From Variovorax paradoxus (GTDB lineage: Bacteria > Pseudomonadota > Gammaproteobacteria > Burkholderiales > Burkholderiaceae_C): a stretch of 64,000 bases of DNA. Below the pieces are notes generated by a model. That model made no database searches. It was not told the origin of the DNA and was given only the letters and a program-made list of their open reading frames with translations. This document shows positions 27,879 to 36,709 of the stretch, piece after piece (within the stretch, counting starts at the first letter, position 1; each line of letters starts with the position of its first letter). The stretch covers positions 1-64,000 of the forward strand of contig NZ_JAGGNV010000049.1 in assembly GCF_018614955.1 (NCBI RefSeq), read 5' to 3'. The position numbers and the translations under genes were made by a program.

Positions 27879-29719
27879 AGCGCGTGCATGCCATGCCTTT
27901 CGGCGCCGGCGTGCTGCCCGACGGCGGCGTGCGTTTCGCGCTCTGGGCGCCGGCCGTCGAACGGGTGATGCTGGAGCACGGGCCCGACGCCGGCGCGCGC
28001 GCACATCGCATGCTGCGCGACTCGGAAGGCTGGCACCGTCTCGACCTGGACGAGGCGCGGCCCGGCGACCGCTACCGCTTCCGCTTGCCGGACGGCCTGC
28101 GCGTGCCGGACCCGGCCTCGCGCTTCAACCCGGAGGACGTGCACGGCGCGAGCCGCATCGTCGACCCTACGGCCTATGCATGGCAGCACCATGGCTGGCG
28201 GGGCCGCCCCTGGGAAGAGGCCGTGATCTACGAGCTGCACGTCGGCACCTTCACCGCCGAAGGCACTTTCGCGGCCGCGCGGCAGCGCCTCCAGGCACTG
28301 GCCGAGCTGGGCGTCACCGCCGTCGAGCTGATGCCGCTGGCCGACTTCCCGGGACGGCGCAACTGGGGCTACGACGGCGTGCTGCAGTTTGCGCCCGATG
28401 CCGCCTACGGCACGCCCGACGAGCTCAAGGCGCTGGTCGACACCGCCCATGGGCTGGGCCTGATGATGCTGATCGACGTGGTCTACAACCATTTCGGCCC
28501 CGAAGGCAACTACCTGCACGCCTACTGCCCGCAGTTCTTCAACCCCGCGCACCAGACGCCGTGGGGTTCGGCCATCAACTACGACGGCGAGGCTGCGCGC
28601 ACGGTGCGCGATTTCTTCATCCACAACGCGCTCTACTGGGTCGTGGAGTTCGGATTCGACGGCCTGCGGATGGACGCGATCCACGCCATACGCGACGATT
28701 CCGGCAAGCACATCGTGCGCGAGATCTGCGAGGCGCTGCACGATGGGCCGGGCCGCGAGCGGCGCGTGCACGTGGTGCTGGAGAACGATGCGAACCAGGC
28801 CTCGCTGCTCGAGCGCGATGCCCAGGGCGTTCCGCTCGCGGGCACGGCGCAATGGAACGACGACCTCCACCATGCGGCCCACGTGCTGATCACCGGCGAA
28901 GCCGACGGCTACTACGCCGACTATGCCGATCAGCCGGTGGCGCGCTTCGGGCGCGCGCTGGCCGAGGGCTTCGTCTATCAGGGGCAGCCTTCGGGCTTTC
29001 GCGACGGCGAGCCGCGCGGCGAGCCCTCCACACACCTGCCGCTGGCCGCCTTCGTGTCCTACCTGCAGACCCACGACCAGGTCGGCAACCGCGCCTTCGG
29101 CGAGCGCATCCACATGCTGGGCGATGCGGCGATGCTGCGCGCGGCCACCGCCTGCGTGCTGCTGTCGCCGCATGTGCCGATGCTGTTCATGGGCGAGGAG
29201 TTCGCCGCGTCGACGCCGTTCCAGTATTTCTGCGACTTCGGACCCGAGCTCGCCGCCGCCGTGTCGCGCGGCCGGCGCGAGGAGTTCGGCCGATTCAAAG
29301 CCTTTGCGGACGAGGCGGCACGCGCGCGCATCCCCGATCCCAATGCCGAGACCACCTTCCTGGCCTCCAAGCTGCGCTGGGAGGAGCGTGATGTTCCCCA
29401 CCACAGCGCCCGCCTCGCCGAAGTGCGCGAACTGCTGGCCTTGCGGCAGCGGCGCCTGGTCCCGATGCTGGCGGGCCAGCGCGGCGCCGGCCGTTTTCGC
29501 TGCGAAGGCGCGCTGCTGCAAGTCGACTGGACGCTCGGGTCGGGCGCGGCGCTGCACCTGCTCGCCAACTTCGGGCTCGAGGAGATGGCATGCGCGGCGC
29601 CGCCCGGCGACCTGCTGTGGTCCATCGGTGCGGCGCAGGCCGCGAATGCCGCGTCGCTGCAGCTGGCGCCCGGCGCGGTGCATGCGACGCTGCTGCAGAA
29701 AGAGGCCCGCCTTGGCTGA
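27875..29719 (+). CDS. treZ: Malto-oligosyltrehalose trehalohydrolase
   Basis: This 614-residue GH13 enzyme releases trehalose from the maltooligosyltrehalose made by TreY. The short N-terminal CBM48 domain (FALWAPAVERVMLEHG) leads into the barrel. Key blocks are VIYELHVGTFTAEGTF, the nucleophile Asp in DGLRMDAIHAIRDDS, the acid Glu in HVVLENDANQASLLER, and FVSYLQTHDQVGNRAFGER, which is characteristic of TreZ. The ATG at 27875 overlaps the glgX stop (ATGA). The downstream malQ-treY start lies 8 nt inside its 3' end, placing both trehalose-forming activities together. Confidence 0.93.
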   Translation: MKRVHAMPFGAGVLPDGGVRFALWAPAVERVMLEHGPDAGARAHRMLRDSEGWHRLDLDEARPGDRYRFRLPDGLRVPDPASRFNPEDVHGASRIVDPTAYAWQHHGWRGRPWEEAVIYELHVGTFTAEGTFAAARQRLQALAELGVTAVELMPLADFPGRRNWGYDGVLQFAPDAAYGTPDELKALVDTAHGLGLMMLIDVVYNHFGPEGNYLHAYCPQFFNPAHQTPWGSAINYDGEAARTVRDFFIHNALYWVVEFGFDGLRMDAIHAIRDDSGKHIVREICEALHDGPGRERRVHVVLENDANQASLLERDAQGVPLAGTAQWNDDLHHAAHVLITGEADGYYADYADQPVARFGRALAEGFVYQGQPSGFRDGEPRGEPSTHLPLAAFVSYLQTHDQVGNRAFGERIHMLGDAAMLRAATACVLLSPHVPMLFMGEEFAASTPFQYFCDFGPELAAAVSRGRREEFGRFKAFADEAARARIPDPNAETTFLASKLRWEERDVPHHSARLAEVRELLALRQRRLVPMLAGQRGAGRFRCEGALLQVDWTLGSGAALHLLANFGLEEMACAAPPGDLLWSIGAAQAANAASLQLAPGAVHATLLQKEARLG

Positions 29720-32700
29720 AGCCGCGCGCGTCGCCCTGGGCGACGACGAAGCGCTGGCCCGCCTGTGTGCGCACTTCGGCATCGCCACCGACTACGAGGA
29801 CGTCTGGGGAACGCGCCGTGCGGTGCCGCGCGAAAGCCTGATCGCCCTGCTGGCGGAACTCGACGTCCGCATCGACGCCGCGACGACGGCCGAGGACGCG
29901 CTTGCCGCGGCCCGCCGCGCCGCATGGACGCAAGGCCTGCCGCCGGTGCATGCGGTGCGCGCCGGGGCACCGGGCTGGCTGCTGCACCTGCGCCTTCCTG
30001 CAACGACCGGCCGTCTGCACTGGCAGCTGGACGAAGAAGGCGGCGCGCAGCACCAGGGCGAGTTCGACGCGGCGGCCCTGCCGGAGCTCGCGCAGGCCGA
30101 GCATGGTGGCGTGCGCTGGTGCGAGCGCGAGCTCTCGTTCGCGCTGCCGCTGCCGGCCGGCTACCACCGCCTCCGCATCGAGGGCCTGGCCGGCCCGGCC
30201 AGCGAGACGCTGATCGTGAGCGCCCCCGCAAGCTGCTGGCGCCCGGCGGCATTGCAGGACGGCGGCCGCATCTGGGGGCCGGCGGTGCAGTTGTACGCGC
30301 TGCGTTCTCCGCGCAACTGGGGTATCGGCGACTTCGGCGATCTCGCGCAGCTGGTCGCGCAGATGGCTGCGCGCGGCGCCGACATCGTCGGCCTCAATCC
30401 GCTGCATGCCCTGTTCCCGCACAACCCGGCGCATGCGAGTCCCTACAGCCCCTCCTCGCGCCGGCAGCTCAACGTGCTCTACATCGACGTCGAGGCGGTC
30501 GACGGCTTCGCCGATTGCGACGCGGCCCGGCAGCTGGTGCACTCGATCGAGTTCCAGACCCGGCTCGCGCGCCTGCGCGAGGCGCCGCTGGTCGACTACG
30601 CAGGCGTGGCCGCGGCGAAGTTCGAGGTGCTGAAGCTTCTCTACACGCACTTTCGCGAACAGCATCTGTCGGTCGACGGCAACGCCGCGCGCGACGACGC
30701 GGGCCACGCCTTCCTGGCCTTCGTGGCCGAAGGCGGCGATGCGTTGTACCGCCATGCGCTGTTCGAGACCTTGCAGGCCCACTTCCACGCAGCAGACCCG
30801 GCCGTCTGGGGCTGGCCGGTATGGCCCGAGGCCTTTAGCGATCCCGCCGGCCCCGAGGTCGCGGCCTTCGCGCACCAGCATGCCGAGCGCGTGCAGTACC
30901 ACCAGTACCTGCAATGGCTGGCCGAGTGCCAGCTCGCGCGCGCCAACGCCTGCTGCAAGACGCTGGGGCTGGGCGTGGGGCTGTACCTCGACCTGGCGGT
31001 GTCGGTCGACCGCGCGGGCTCCGAGGTCTGGAGCGAACGCGCCTGCTTTGCCGCCGGCGCCAGCGTGGGCGCGCCGCCGGACGAGTTCAATCCCGGCGGC
31101 CAGGGCTGGGGCCTGCCGCCCCTCAGGCCGGACTGCCTGCGCGCCGACCGCTACCGGCTCTTCATCGACACGCTGCGCGCCAATATGAAGAGCGCCGGCG
31201 CGCTGCGCATCGACCACGTGATGGGGCTGATGCGCCTGTTCTGGATACCGCCCGGGCAGAGCGCCCGCGACGGCGCCTATGTGCACTACCCGCTCGACGA
31301 GCTGCTCGCGATCGTCGCACTGGAGAGCCGGCGCAACCGCTGCATGGTGATCGGCGAAGACCTGGGCACGGTGGCGCCGGAGGTGCGCGAGGCGCTGGCG
31401 CGCGTGGACGTGCTGTCCTACCGCGTGCTGTTCTTCGAACGCACGGAGGACGGCGCCTTCAAGTCCGCGGCCGACTATCCGCCCGACGCACTGGCCACGA
31501 TCGGCACGCATGACCTGCCGACGCTGGCCGGATGGTGGAGCGGAGAGGATCTCCGGTTGCGGCTGCAGCTCGGCCTGTTTCCCGAGCTGTCGCTGTTCGA
31601 GAAGCAGCTCCTCGACCGCGCGCGGGAGCGCGTGGGGCTGCTTCTGCAGATCGAGCGCGCGGGTCTGCTGTCGGCCGAGGAAGTCGCCGAGGCCACCGGC
31701 CGCCCGACGCTGGCGCCGCGCACGGTGGAGGCGGTCCACGCCTTTCTCGCCGCCGCACCCTCGGCGATCATGATGGTCCAGTTCGAGGACGCGCTCGGCG
31801 TCACGGACCAGGTCAACCTGCCCGGCACCACCGCGGAGCAGCCGAACTGGCAGCGCAAGCTGCCGCTGGATCTGCAGGCGCTGGCAGCGAGCGAGGAAGT
31901 CTCCGGCCTGTGCGCCGCCATGGCCGCATCGCGGCCGCGCCGCGCGCCCGGCATCGAGCGCCGCGGCAGCACCCGCACATCGGTGCCGCGCGCCACCTAC
32001 CGGCTCCAGTTCCACAAGGGCTTCGGCTTCGACGACGCCATCCGCGTCCTGCCCTACCTCGCCCGCCTGGGCGTGAGCCACATCTACTGCTCGCCGATCC
32101 AGCGCGCACGCGCCGGCAGCATGCATGGCTACGACGTCGTCGCGCACGACGAGGTCAATCCGGAGCTCGGCGGGCGCGAGGGCTTCGACCGCTTCGTCGC
32201 GGCCTTGCGCGAACACGGCATGGGCCAGCTGCTGGACCTGGTGCCCAACCACATGGGCGTGATGGGCGCCGACAACGCGTGGTGGATGGACGTGCTGGAG
32301 AACGGACCCGCTTCGCTGTTCGCGCAGCATTTCGACATCGACTGGCAGCCGCTCAATCCCGAGCTCGCGGGCAAGGTGCTGCTGCCGGTGCTGGGCGACC
32401 ACTATGGCGACGTGCTTGCGAGCGGCGATCTGGTGCTGCGCTTCGATGAGGAAGCCGGAAGCCTGGCGCTGCACTACTTCGAACACCGCTTTCCGCTGGC
32501 GCCGGAGACCTATCCGCGCGTGCTCGCGGGCATCGAGACGCAGGTCGACGATGCGGAGCTTGCGGCGCGCCTGGCCAGCACGGTGACCGCCTTCGGCCGG
32601 CTGCCGGGCCGCGATGCCGAGGATCCCGTCGCCCGCGCCGAGCGCGCCCGCGACAAGGAACTGCTCAAGGCCGATCTGTCCCGTCTTGCCGCCCGCAATC

Positions 32701-34862
32701 CGGACGCGGCACGCGCGATCACGGGGCGGGTGGCCGAGCTCAACCTGCCGGGCATGCGCGACGAGCTGCATGCGCTGATCGAAGCGCAGGCCTGGCGGCT
32801 CGCCTACTGGCGCGTGGCCGCAGACGAGATCAACTACCGCCGCTTCTTCGACATCAATTCGCTCGCCGGGCTGCGCATGGAACGCGACGAGGTGTTCGAG
32901 GCCACGCAGTCCTTCGCGCTCGACCTGGCGGCGTCGGGCCGCGTCGACGGCTTGCGCATCGATCACCCGGACGGCCTCTACGATCCGGCGCGCTACTTCC
33001 GCCAGCTCCAGGAAGGCTATGCGCGGCGCGCGGGCCTGCTGCTGGCAGCGCGGGATGCGGCAGGCCGGCCCGCGCGCCCGCTCTACGTGGTGGCGGAAAA
33101 GATCGTCGCCGAAGACGAGGAGGTGCCCGAAGACTGGCATGTGCACGGCACCACCGGCTACCGCTTCGCCAACGTGGCCAACGGCGTGTTCGTCGACACT
33201 GCCGCGGCCACGAAGTTCGAGAAGATCTGGCGCAATTTCACCGGCGTCGAGAAAGACTTCGAGACCCTGGCGCGCGACGGCAAGCGCGACATCATGCAGA
33301 GCGCCCTGGCCTCGGAGCTCACCATGCTGGCCACCGAATTGCTGCGCATCGCGCGCGCCGACCGGCGCACGCGCGACTACACCTTCAATGCGCTGCGCCG
33401 TGCGCTCGGCGAGATCGCGGCCTGCCTGCCGGTGTACCGGACCTACATCATCGAGGCGCCTTCCGCGCAGGACGAACGCCTCATTGCCTGGGCCCGGCGC
33501 GAGGCGGAACGCGGCAGCCAGGATGCCGATCTCACGATCTTCGACTTCGTGCAGCAGACGCTGCTCGGCCGCGCGGTATCCGGCGCCGATGCCGAACTCC
33601 AGCAGCGCGTGCTGCGCCTGGCGATCCGTTTCCAGCAGTTCACTTCGCCGGTCACGGCCAAGGGCGTGGAGGACACCGCCTTCTATCGCTACTTTCCCCT
33701 CTGCTCGCTCAACGAGGTGGGCGGCGAGCCGGCCCGCTTCGGCAGGACGGTCGCCGAGTTCCACGAGGCCAGTGCCGATCGCGGCCGGCGCTGGCCGCAC
33801 ACCATGCTGGCCACCTCCACGCACGACAACAAGCGCTCCGAGGACGTGCGCTGCCGCATCGACGTGCTGTCCGAGATGCCGGCGGCCTGGCGCCTGGCGC
33901 TGCGGCGCTGGCGCGGTTTCACCCGGCCGGTGCGCAAACGCCTGGAAGCCCGAGGCGCACCACCCGTCGCGCCAACGGCTGCAGACGAGTACCTGCTCTA
34001 CCAGACGCTGCTGGGCACCTTGCCGGCCGCTGGGCTGGACGACGCGACGCGCGAGCCCTACGCCGAACGCATCGTGCGCTACATGCAGAAGGCGGCGCGC
34101 GAATCCAAGCTCAACACCCGCTGGACCTATCCCAACGAAGGCTACGAGCGTGCCCTCGAAGGCTTCGCGCGCGCGCTGCTCAGGCCCGGGCCCGACAACC
34201 GATTTCTCGACGAGCTACAGATCATGGGCGAGCGGCTCGCATGGTTCGGCGCATTGAACAGCCTCTCGCTCGCGCTGCTGAAATACGGGTCGCCCGGCGT
34301 GCCGGACCTGTACCAGGGCAACGAGCTGATGGACCTGAGCCTGGTCGATCCCGACAACCGCCGTCCGGTGGATTTTCGCGTTCGCGAGCAGCTGCTCGAC
34401 GAGCTCGATGCGCTGGCCAAGGCGCCCGATGTCGCAACACGCGTGAACGCGCTCGCGCGCGCGCCCCACGACGGCCGGGCCAAGCTCTGGCTCATCTGGC
34501 GCCTGCTGTCGCTTCGGCGCACGCACCCTGTGCTGTTCCGCGAGGGAAGCTACGAACGCCTCGCCGCCGGCGGCGCGAAGGCCGAGCACGTGGTCGCCTT
34601 CGCACGCCGGCACGACGAGCATCGGCTGGTGGTGATCGCGGGCCGGCTGTTCACCGGCCTGGTCGGCGCCGAGGGCCAGCTGCCGCTTGGCGACGTGTGG
34701 CAGGACACGAGCGTGCGGGTGCCGGAGGCGGCCGACGGTGCCGCCTTCGAGAACCTGCTGACCGGCGAGACGATCGTGGTGCAGGGCGGCGTCATCCGCC
34801 TCTCTGAGGCGCTGGGCAGCTTCCCCGGCGCAGCGCTGTGGCAGCTTTCCGAGAAGGCCTGA
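29712..34862 (+). CDS. malQ-treY: 4-alpha-glucanotransferase / maltooligosyl trehalose synthase fusion (MalQ-TreY)
   Basis: One uninterrupted 1716-residue frame. The first ~740 residues are a GH77 amylomaltase with an N-terminal beta domain, PLHALFPHNPAHASPYSPSS, nucleophile Asp in LRIDHVMGLMRLFWIPPGQ (about 499), Glu in MVIGEDLGTVAPEV, and ATIGTHDLPTLAGWW. From about residue 757 TreY begins (PRATYRLQFHKGFGFDDAIR); its nucleophile Asp is in VDGLRIDHPDGLYDP (about 1084), and EKIVAEDEEVPEDWHVHGTT and STHDNKRSEDVR follow. MalQ rearranges maltodextrins; TreY isomerises the reducing end into a trehalose unit. The start is the TTG at 29712, with AAAGAGG upstream; the open frame further upstream only overlaps treZ. 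The linker is short and Arg-rich. All catalytic residues appear intact. Confidence 0.93.
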   Translation: MAEAARVALGDDEALARLCAHFGIATDYEDVWGTRRAVPRESLIALLAELDVRIDAATTAEDALAAARRAAWTQGLPPVHAVRAGAPGWLLHLRLPATTGRLHWQLDEEGGAQHQGEFDAAALPELAQAEHGGVRWCERELSFALPLPAGYHRLRIEGLAGPASETLIVSAPASCWRPAALQDGGRIWGPAVQLYALRSPRNWGIGDFGDLAQLVAQMAARGADIVGLNPLHALFPHNPAHASPYSPSSRRQLNVLYIDVEAVDGFADCDAARQLVHSIEFQTRLARLREAPLVDYAGVAAAKFEVLKLLYTHFREQHLSVDGNAARDDAGHAFLAFVAEGGDALYRHALFETLQAHFHAADPAVWGWPVWPEAFSDPAGPEVAAFAHQHAERVQYHQYLQWLAECQLARANACCKTLGLGVGLYLDLAVSVDRAGSEVWSERACFAAGASVGAPPDEFNPGGQGWGLPPLRPDCLRADRYRLFIDTLRANMKSAGALRIDHVMGLMRLFWIPPGQSARDGAYVHYPLDELLAIVALESRRNRCMVIGEDLGTVAPEVREALARVDVLSYRVLFFERTEDGAFKSAADYPPDALATIGTHDLPTLAGWWSGEDLRLRLQLGLFPELSLFEKQLLDRARERVGLLLQIERAGLLSAEEVAEATGRPTLAPRTVEAVHAFLAAAPSAIMMVQFEDALGVTDQVNLPGTTAEQPNWQRKLPLDLQALAASEEVSGLCAAMAASRPRRAPGIERRGSTRTSVPRATYRLQFHKGFGFDDAIRVLPYLARLGVSHIYCSPIQRARAGSMHGYDVVAHDEVNPELGGREGFDRFVAALREHGMGQLLDLVPNHMGVMGADNAWWMDVLENGPASLFAQHFDIDWQPLNPELAGKVLLPVLGDHYGDVLASGDLVLRFDEEAGSLALHYFEHRFPLAPETYPRVLAGIETQVDDAELAARLASTVTAFGRLPGRDAEDPVARAERARDKELLKADLSRLAARNPDAARAITGRVAELNLPGMRDELHALIEAQAWRLAYWRVAADEINYRRFFDINSLAGLRMERDEVFEATQSFALDLAASGRVDGLRIDHPDGLYDPARYFRQLQEGYARRAGLLLAARDAAGRPARPLYVVAEKIVAEDEEVPEDWHVHGTTGYRFANVANGVFVDTAAATKFEKIWRNFTGVEKDFETLARDGKRDIMQSALASELTMLATELLRIARADRRTRDYTFNALRRALGEIAACLPVYRTYIIEAPSAQDERLIAWARREAERGSQDADLTIFDFVQQTLLGRAVSGADAELQQRVLRLAIRFQQFTSPVTAKGVEDTAFYRYFPLCSLNEVGGEPARFGRTVAEFHEASADRGRRWPHTMLATSTHDNKRSEDVRCRIDVLSEMPAAWRLALRRWRGFTRPVRKRLEARGAPPVAPTAADEYLLYQTLLGTLPAAGLDDATREPYAERIVRYMQKAARESKLNTRWTYPNEGYERALEGFARALLRPGPDNRFLDELQIMGERLAWFGALNSLSLALLKYGSPGVPDLYQGNELMDLSLVDPDNRRPVDFRVREQLLDELDALAKAPDVATRVNALARAPHDGRAKLWLIWRLLSLRRTHPVLFREGSYERLAAGGAKAEHVVAFARRHDEHRLVVIAGRLFTGLVGAEGQLPLGDVWQDTSVRVPEAADGAAFENLLTGETIVVQGGVIRLSEALGSFPGAALWQLSEKA

Positions 34863-34871
34863 TCCCGCTGC

Positions 34872-35663
34872 TCAGACCACGCGCACCGAAAGGTTGGGCA
34901 AACCGTCGATGTGGATCTCGATCAGGTCGCCGCGCACCACGGGGCCCACGTTCTCTGGCGTGCCCGAATAGATGATGTCGCCCGGCATCAGTTCGAAAGC
35001 CTGCGACAGGCGGCTGATTTGCTCCGCGACCGACCAGATCATGTGCTTGAGCGTCGCGCTCTGCTTGGTCTGGCCGTTGACCTTGAGCCAGATCGCGCCA
35101 TCCGTGAAGTGGCCGACCCGCGCGACCGGATGGATCGGACCGACCGGCGCGGAATGATCGAAGCTCTTGCCGATCTCCCACGGTTTCTTCTGGTCGCCCA
35201 TCTCCCGCTGCAGGTCCCGGCGCGTCATGTCCAGGCCGAGGGAGTAGCCATACACGTGGGCGAGCGCGTTTTCCATCGCGATGTTGCGGCCGCCCTTGGA
35301 CAGCGCGACGACCAGCTCCACCTCGTAGTGATAGTTCTTCGTCAGGCTGGGATAGGGATGGTCGGCCACGGCGCCGGGCATGACGACCTGGATCGCATCG
35401 GCCGGCTTCTGGAAGAAGAACGGCGGCTCGCGGCTCGGATCGGACCCCATCTCGCGCGCGTGGGCGGCGTAGTTCCGCCCGATGCAGTAGACGCGGCGCA
35501 CCGGGAACACCTGCTCGCTGCCGACGATCGGAACCATCGACGAAGAAACATCGAAAGGCGTGCTCGGGGAGCGCGCGGCGCCGGCCGGCAGGGCGCAGCC
35601 GGCGAGGGCACCGCTCGCCATGGCGGCGGAAGTCGCCAGCAGGCCGCGACGTGAACTGGACAT
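34872..35663 (-). CDS. Fumarylacetoacetate hydrolase-family protein with Tat/lipoprotein-like signal
   Basis: A 263-residue FAH-fold hydrolase, related to fumarylpyruvate hydrolase and acylpyruvases. RVYCIGRNYAAHAREMGSDP, FFFQKPADAIQ, the metal-ligand pattern YEVELVVAL and GLDMTRRDLQ, KSFDHSAPVGPI and GDIIYSGTPENVGPV are all present, so the active site looks intact. Unusually, the N-terminus (MSSSRRGLLATSAAMASGAL then AGCALPAG) combines a twin-arginine-like motif, a hydrophobic stretch and a lipobox (LAGC), implying export. The ATG at 35663 has GGAG 8 nt upstream, so the leader is probably translated. It is convergent with malQ-treY (9 bp apart) and divergent from an AraC gene. Substrate unknown. 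Confidence 0.8.
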   Translation of the reverse strand: MSSSRRGLLATSAAMASGALAGCALPAGAARSPSTPFDVSSSMVPIVGSEQVFPVRRVYCIGRNYAAHAREMGSDPSREPPFFFQKPADAIQVVMPGAVADHPYPSLTKNYHYEVELVVALSKGGRNIAMENALAHVYGYSLGLDMTRRDLQREMGDQKKPWEIGKSFDHSAPVGPIHPVARVGHFTDGAIWLKVNGQTKQSATLKHMIWSVAEQISRLSQAFELMPGDIIYSGTPENVGPVVRGDLIEIHIDGLPNLSVRVV

Positions 35664-35767
35664 GGGGGGTCTCCTTCAGCGTTTTCAGGCGAGTCATTCT
35701 TTGGCCGGGATGTGGTTGCGATCCCGCACGCATCTACGCAGAACGAGGACGCGTCTACGATGGCGCG

Positions 35768-36694
35768 ATGCCCACCCTCACCCGCCACCCCGGCCTGCGC
35801 CTCTACGGCATGCAGGAGCGCGCCGACCATCTCGACTTCGACATCCGCTTCGAGGGCGCGCGCGACGTGCTCGCGCAGCCGCATCGGCACGAGTACTTCC
35901 AGATCCAGGTGGGCGTCGAAGGCGGTTCGCAGCAGCTCATCGGCGGCGCGGTGCGGCACTTCGGCGCCGGCTGCCTCAGCTTCGTGCTGCCTTACCGCGT
36001 CCACGTGGTTCCTCACCCTCCCGGCGCGCGCTATGCCATCGTCAACTTCGACCAGGGCTTTCTCTGGCCGGAGCTCGATGTCGAGCCGCTCGACCTGGAA
36101 GAGGTCTCGATCGCCCGCCAACCCGAGCTGGCTCCGTTTCTCTTCCAGGAGTACGTCGACTTCCGCTTCGGCGACGCGGATTTCGCCCGCATCCTGGGCT
36201 GGCTCCATGAACTGTCGGCGCTGAACCAGGCACGGCGCCTCGGAACGCGCAGCGCGATCCGCGGCATCCTGCTGCAACTGCTGGGGCTGGCCTGCGAGCG
36301 GCACGAGGCGCAGATCCAGGAACAGGCCACGCGCCACAGCAGCGGCCGCAGCTCGCGGCACGACGCCCTGCAGCGCGTGATGCGCTACGTGCGCGAGCAC
36401 CTGCACGAAGAGATGTCGCTCAACGACGCGGCGGCCGCGGCCATGCTGTCCCCGAACTACCTCGCGCACCTGTTGAAGAAGCAGACCGACCGCACCTTCA
36501 CCGAGCTCGTGACCGAGCGGCGCCTGGAGCACGCGAAGGAACTGCTCCTCACCTCCAGCGTTCGCATCGGCGATGTCGCGCACCAGTGCGGCTTCGGCGA
36601 CGCCGTCTACTTCAGCCGCCGGTTCCGGCAATGGACCGGCGTCACGCCACGGCAGTTTCGCGACACGGCGCTGACCGTGCGCACGCCGGCGTGA
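35768..36694 (+). CDS. AraC-family transcriptional regulator
   Basis: A 308-residue regulator with an N-terminal cupin sensor (HRHEYFQIQVGVEGGSQQLI, HFGAGCLSFVLPYRVHVVPH). A C-terminal pair of helix-turn-helix motifs covers about residues 200-300 (MSLNDAAAAAMLSPNYLAHL, VRIGDVAHQCGFGDAVYFSR, then WTGVTPRQFRD). I chose the ATG at 35768; the open frame upstream to 35651 runs into the divergent gene and is not conserved-looking. It is divergent from the exported FAH-family gene, which it may control. Its 3' end converges on the MFS gene with a 15-bp gap. Effector unknown. Confidence 0.82.
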   Translation: MPTLTRHPGLRLYGMQERADHLDFDIRFEGARDVLAQPHRHEYFQIQVGVEGGSQQLIGGAVRHFGAGCLSFVLPYRVHVVPHPPGARYAIVNFDQGFLWPELDVEPLDLEEVSIARQPELAPFLFQEYVDFRFGDADFARILGWLHELSALNQARRLGTRSAIRGILLQLLGLACERHEAQIQEQATRHSSGRSSRHDALQRVMRYVREHLHEEMSLNDAAAAAMLSPNYLAHLLKKQTDRTFTELVTERRLEHAKELLLTSSVRIGDVAHQCGFGDAVYFSRRFRQWTGVTPRQFRDTALTVRTPA

Positions 36695-36709
36695 GTCTGC
36701 GCGGCGCGC

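Noticed and set aside
28923..29711. Upstream extension of the MalQ-TreY frame
   Set aside because: It overlaps the intact treZ gene in another frame and encodes Arg/Cys-rich nonsense; conserved MalQ sequence begins just after the TTG at 29712.
29295..33824. A 1509-codon open frame on the minus strand
   Set aside because: It lies opposite treZ and malQ-treY and shows no recognisable domain; an antisense shadow of GC3-rich coding sequence.
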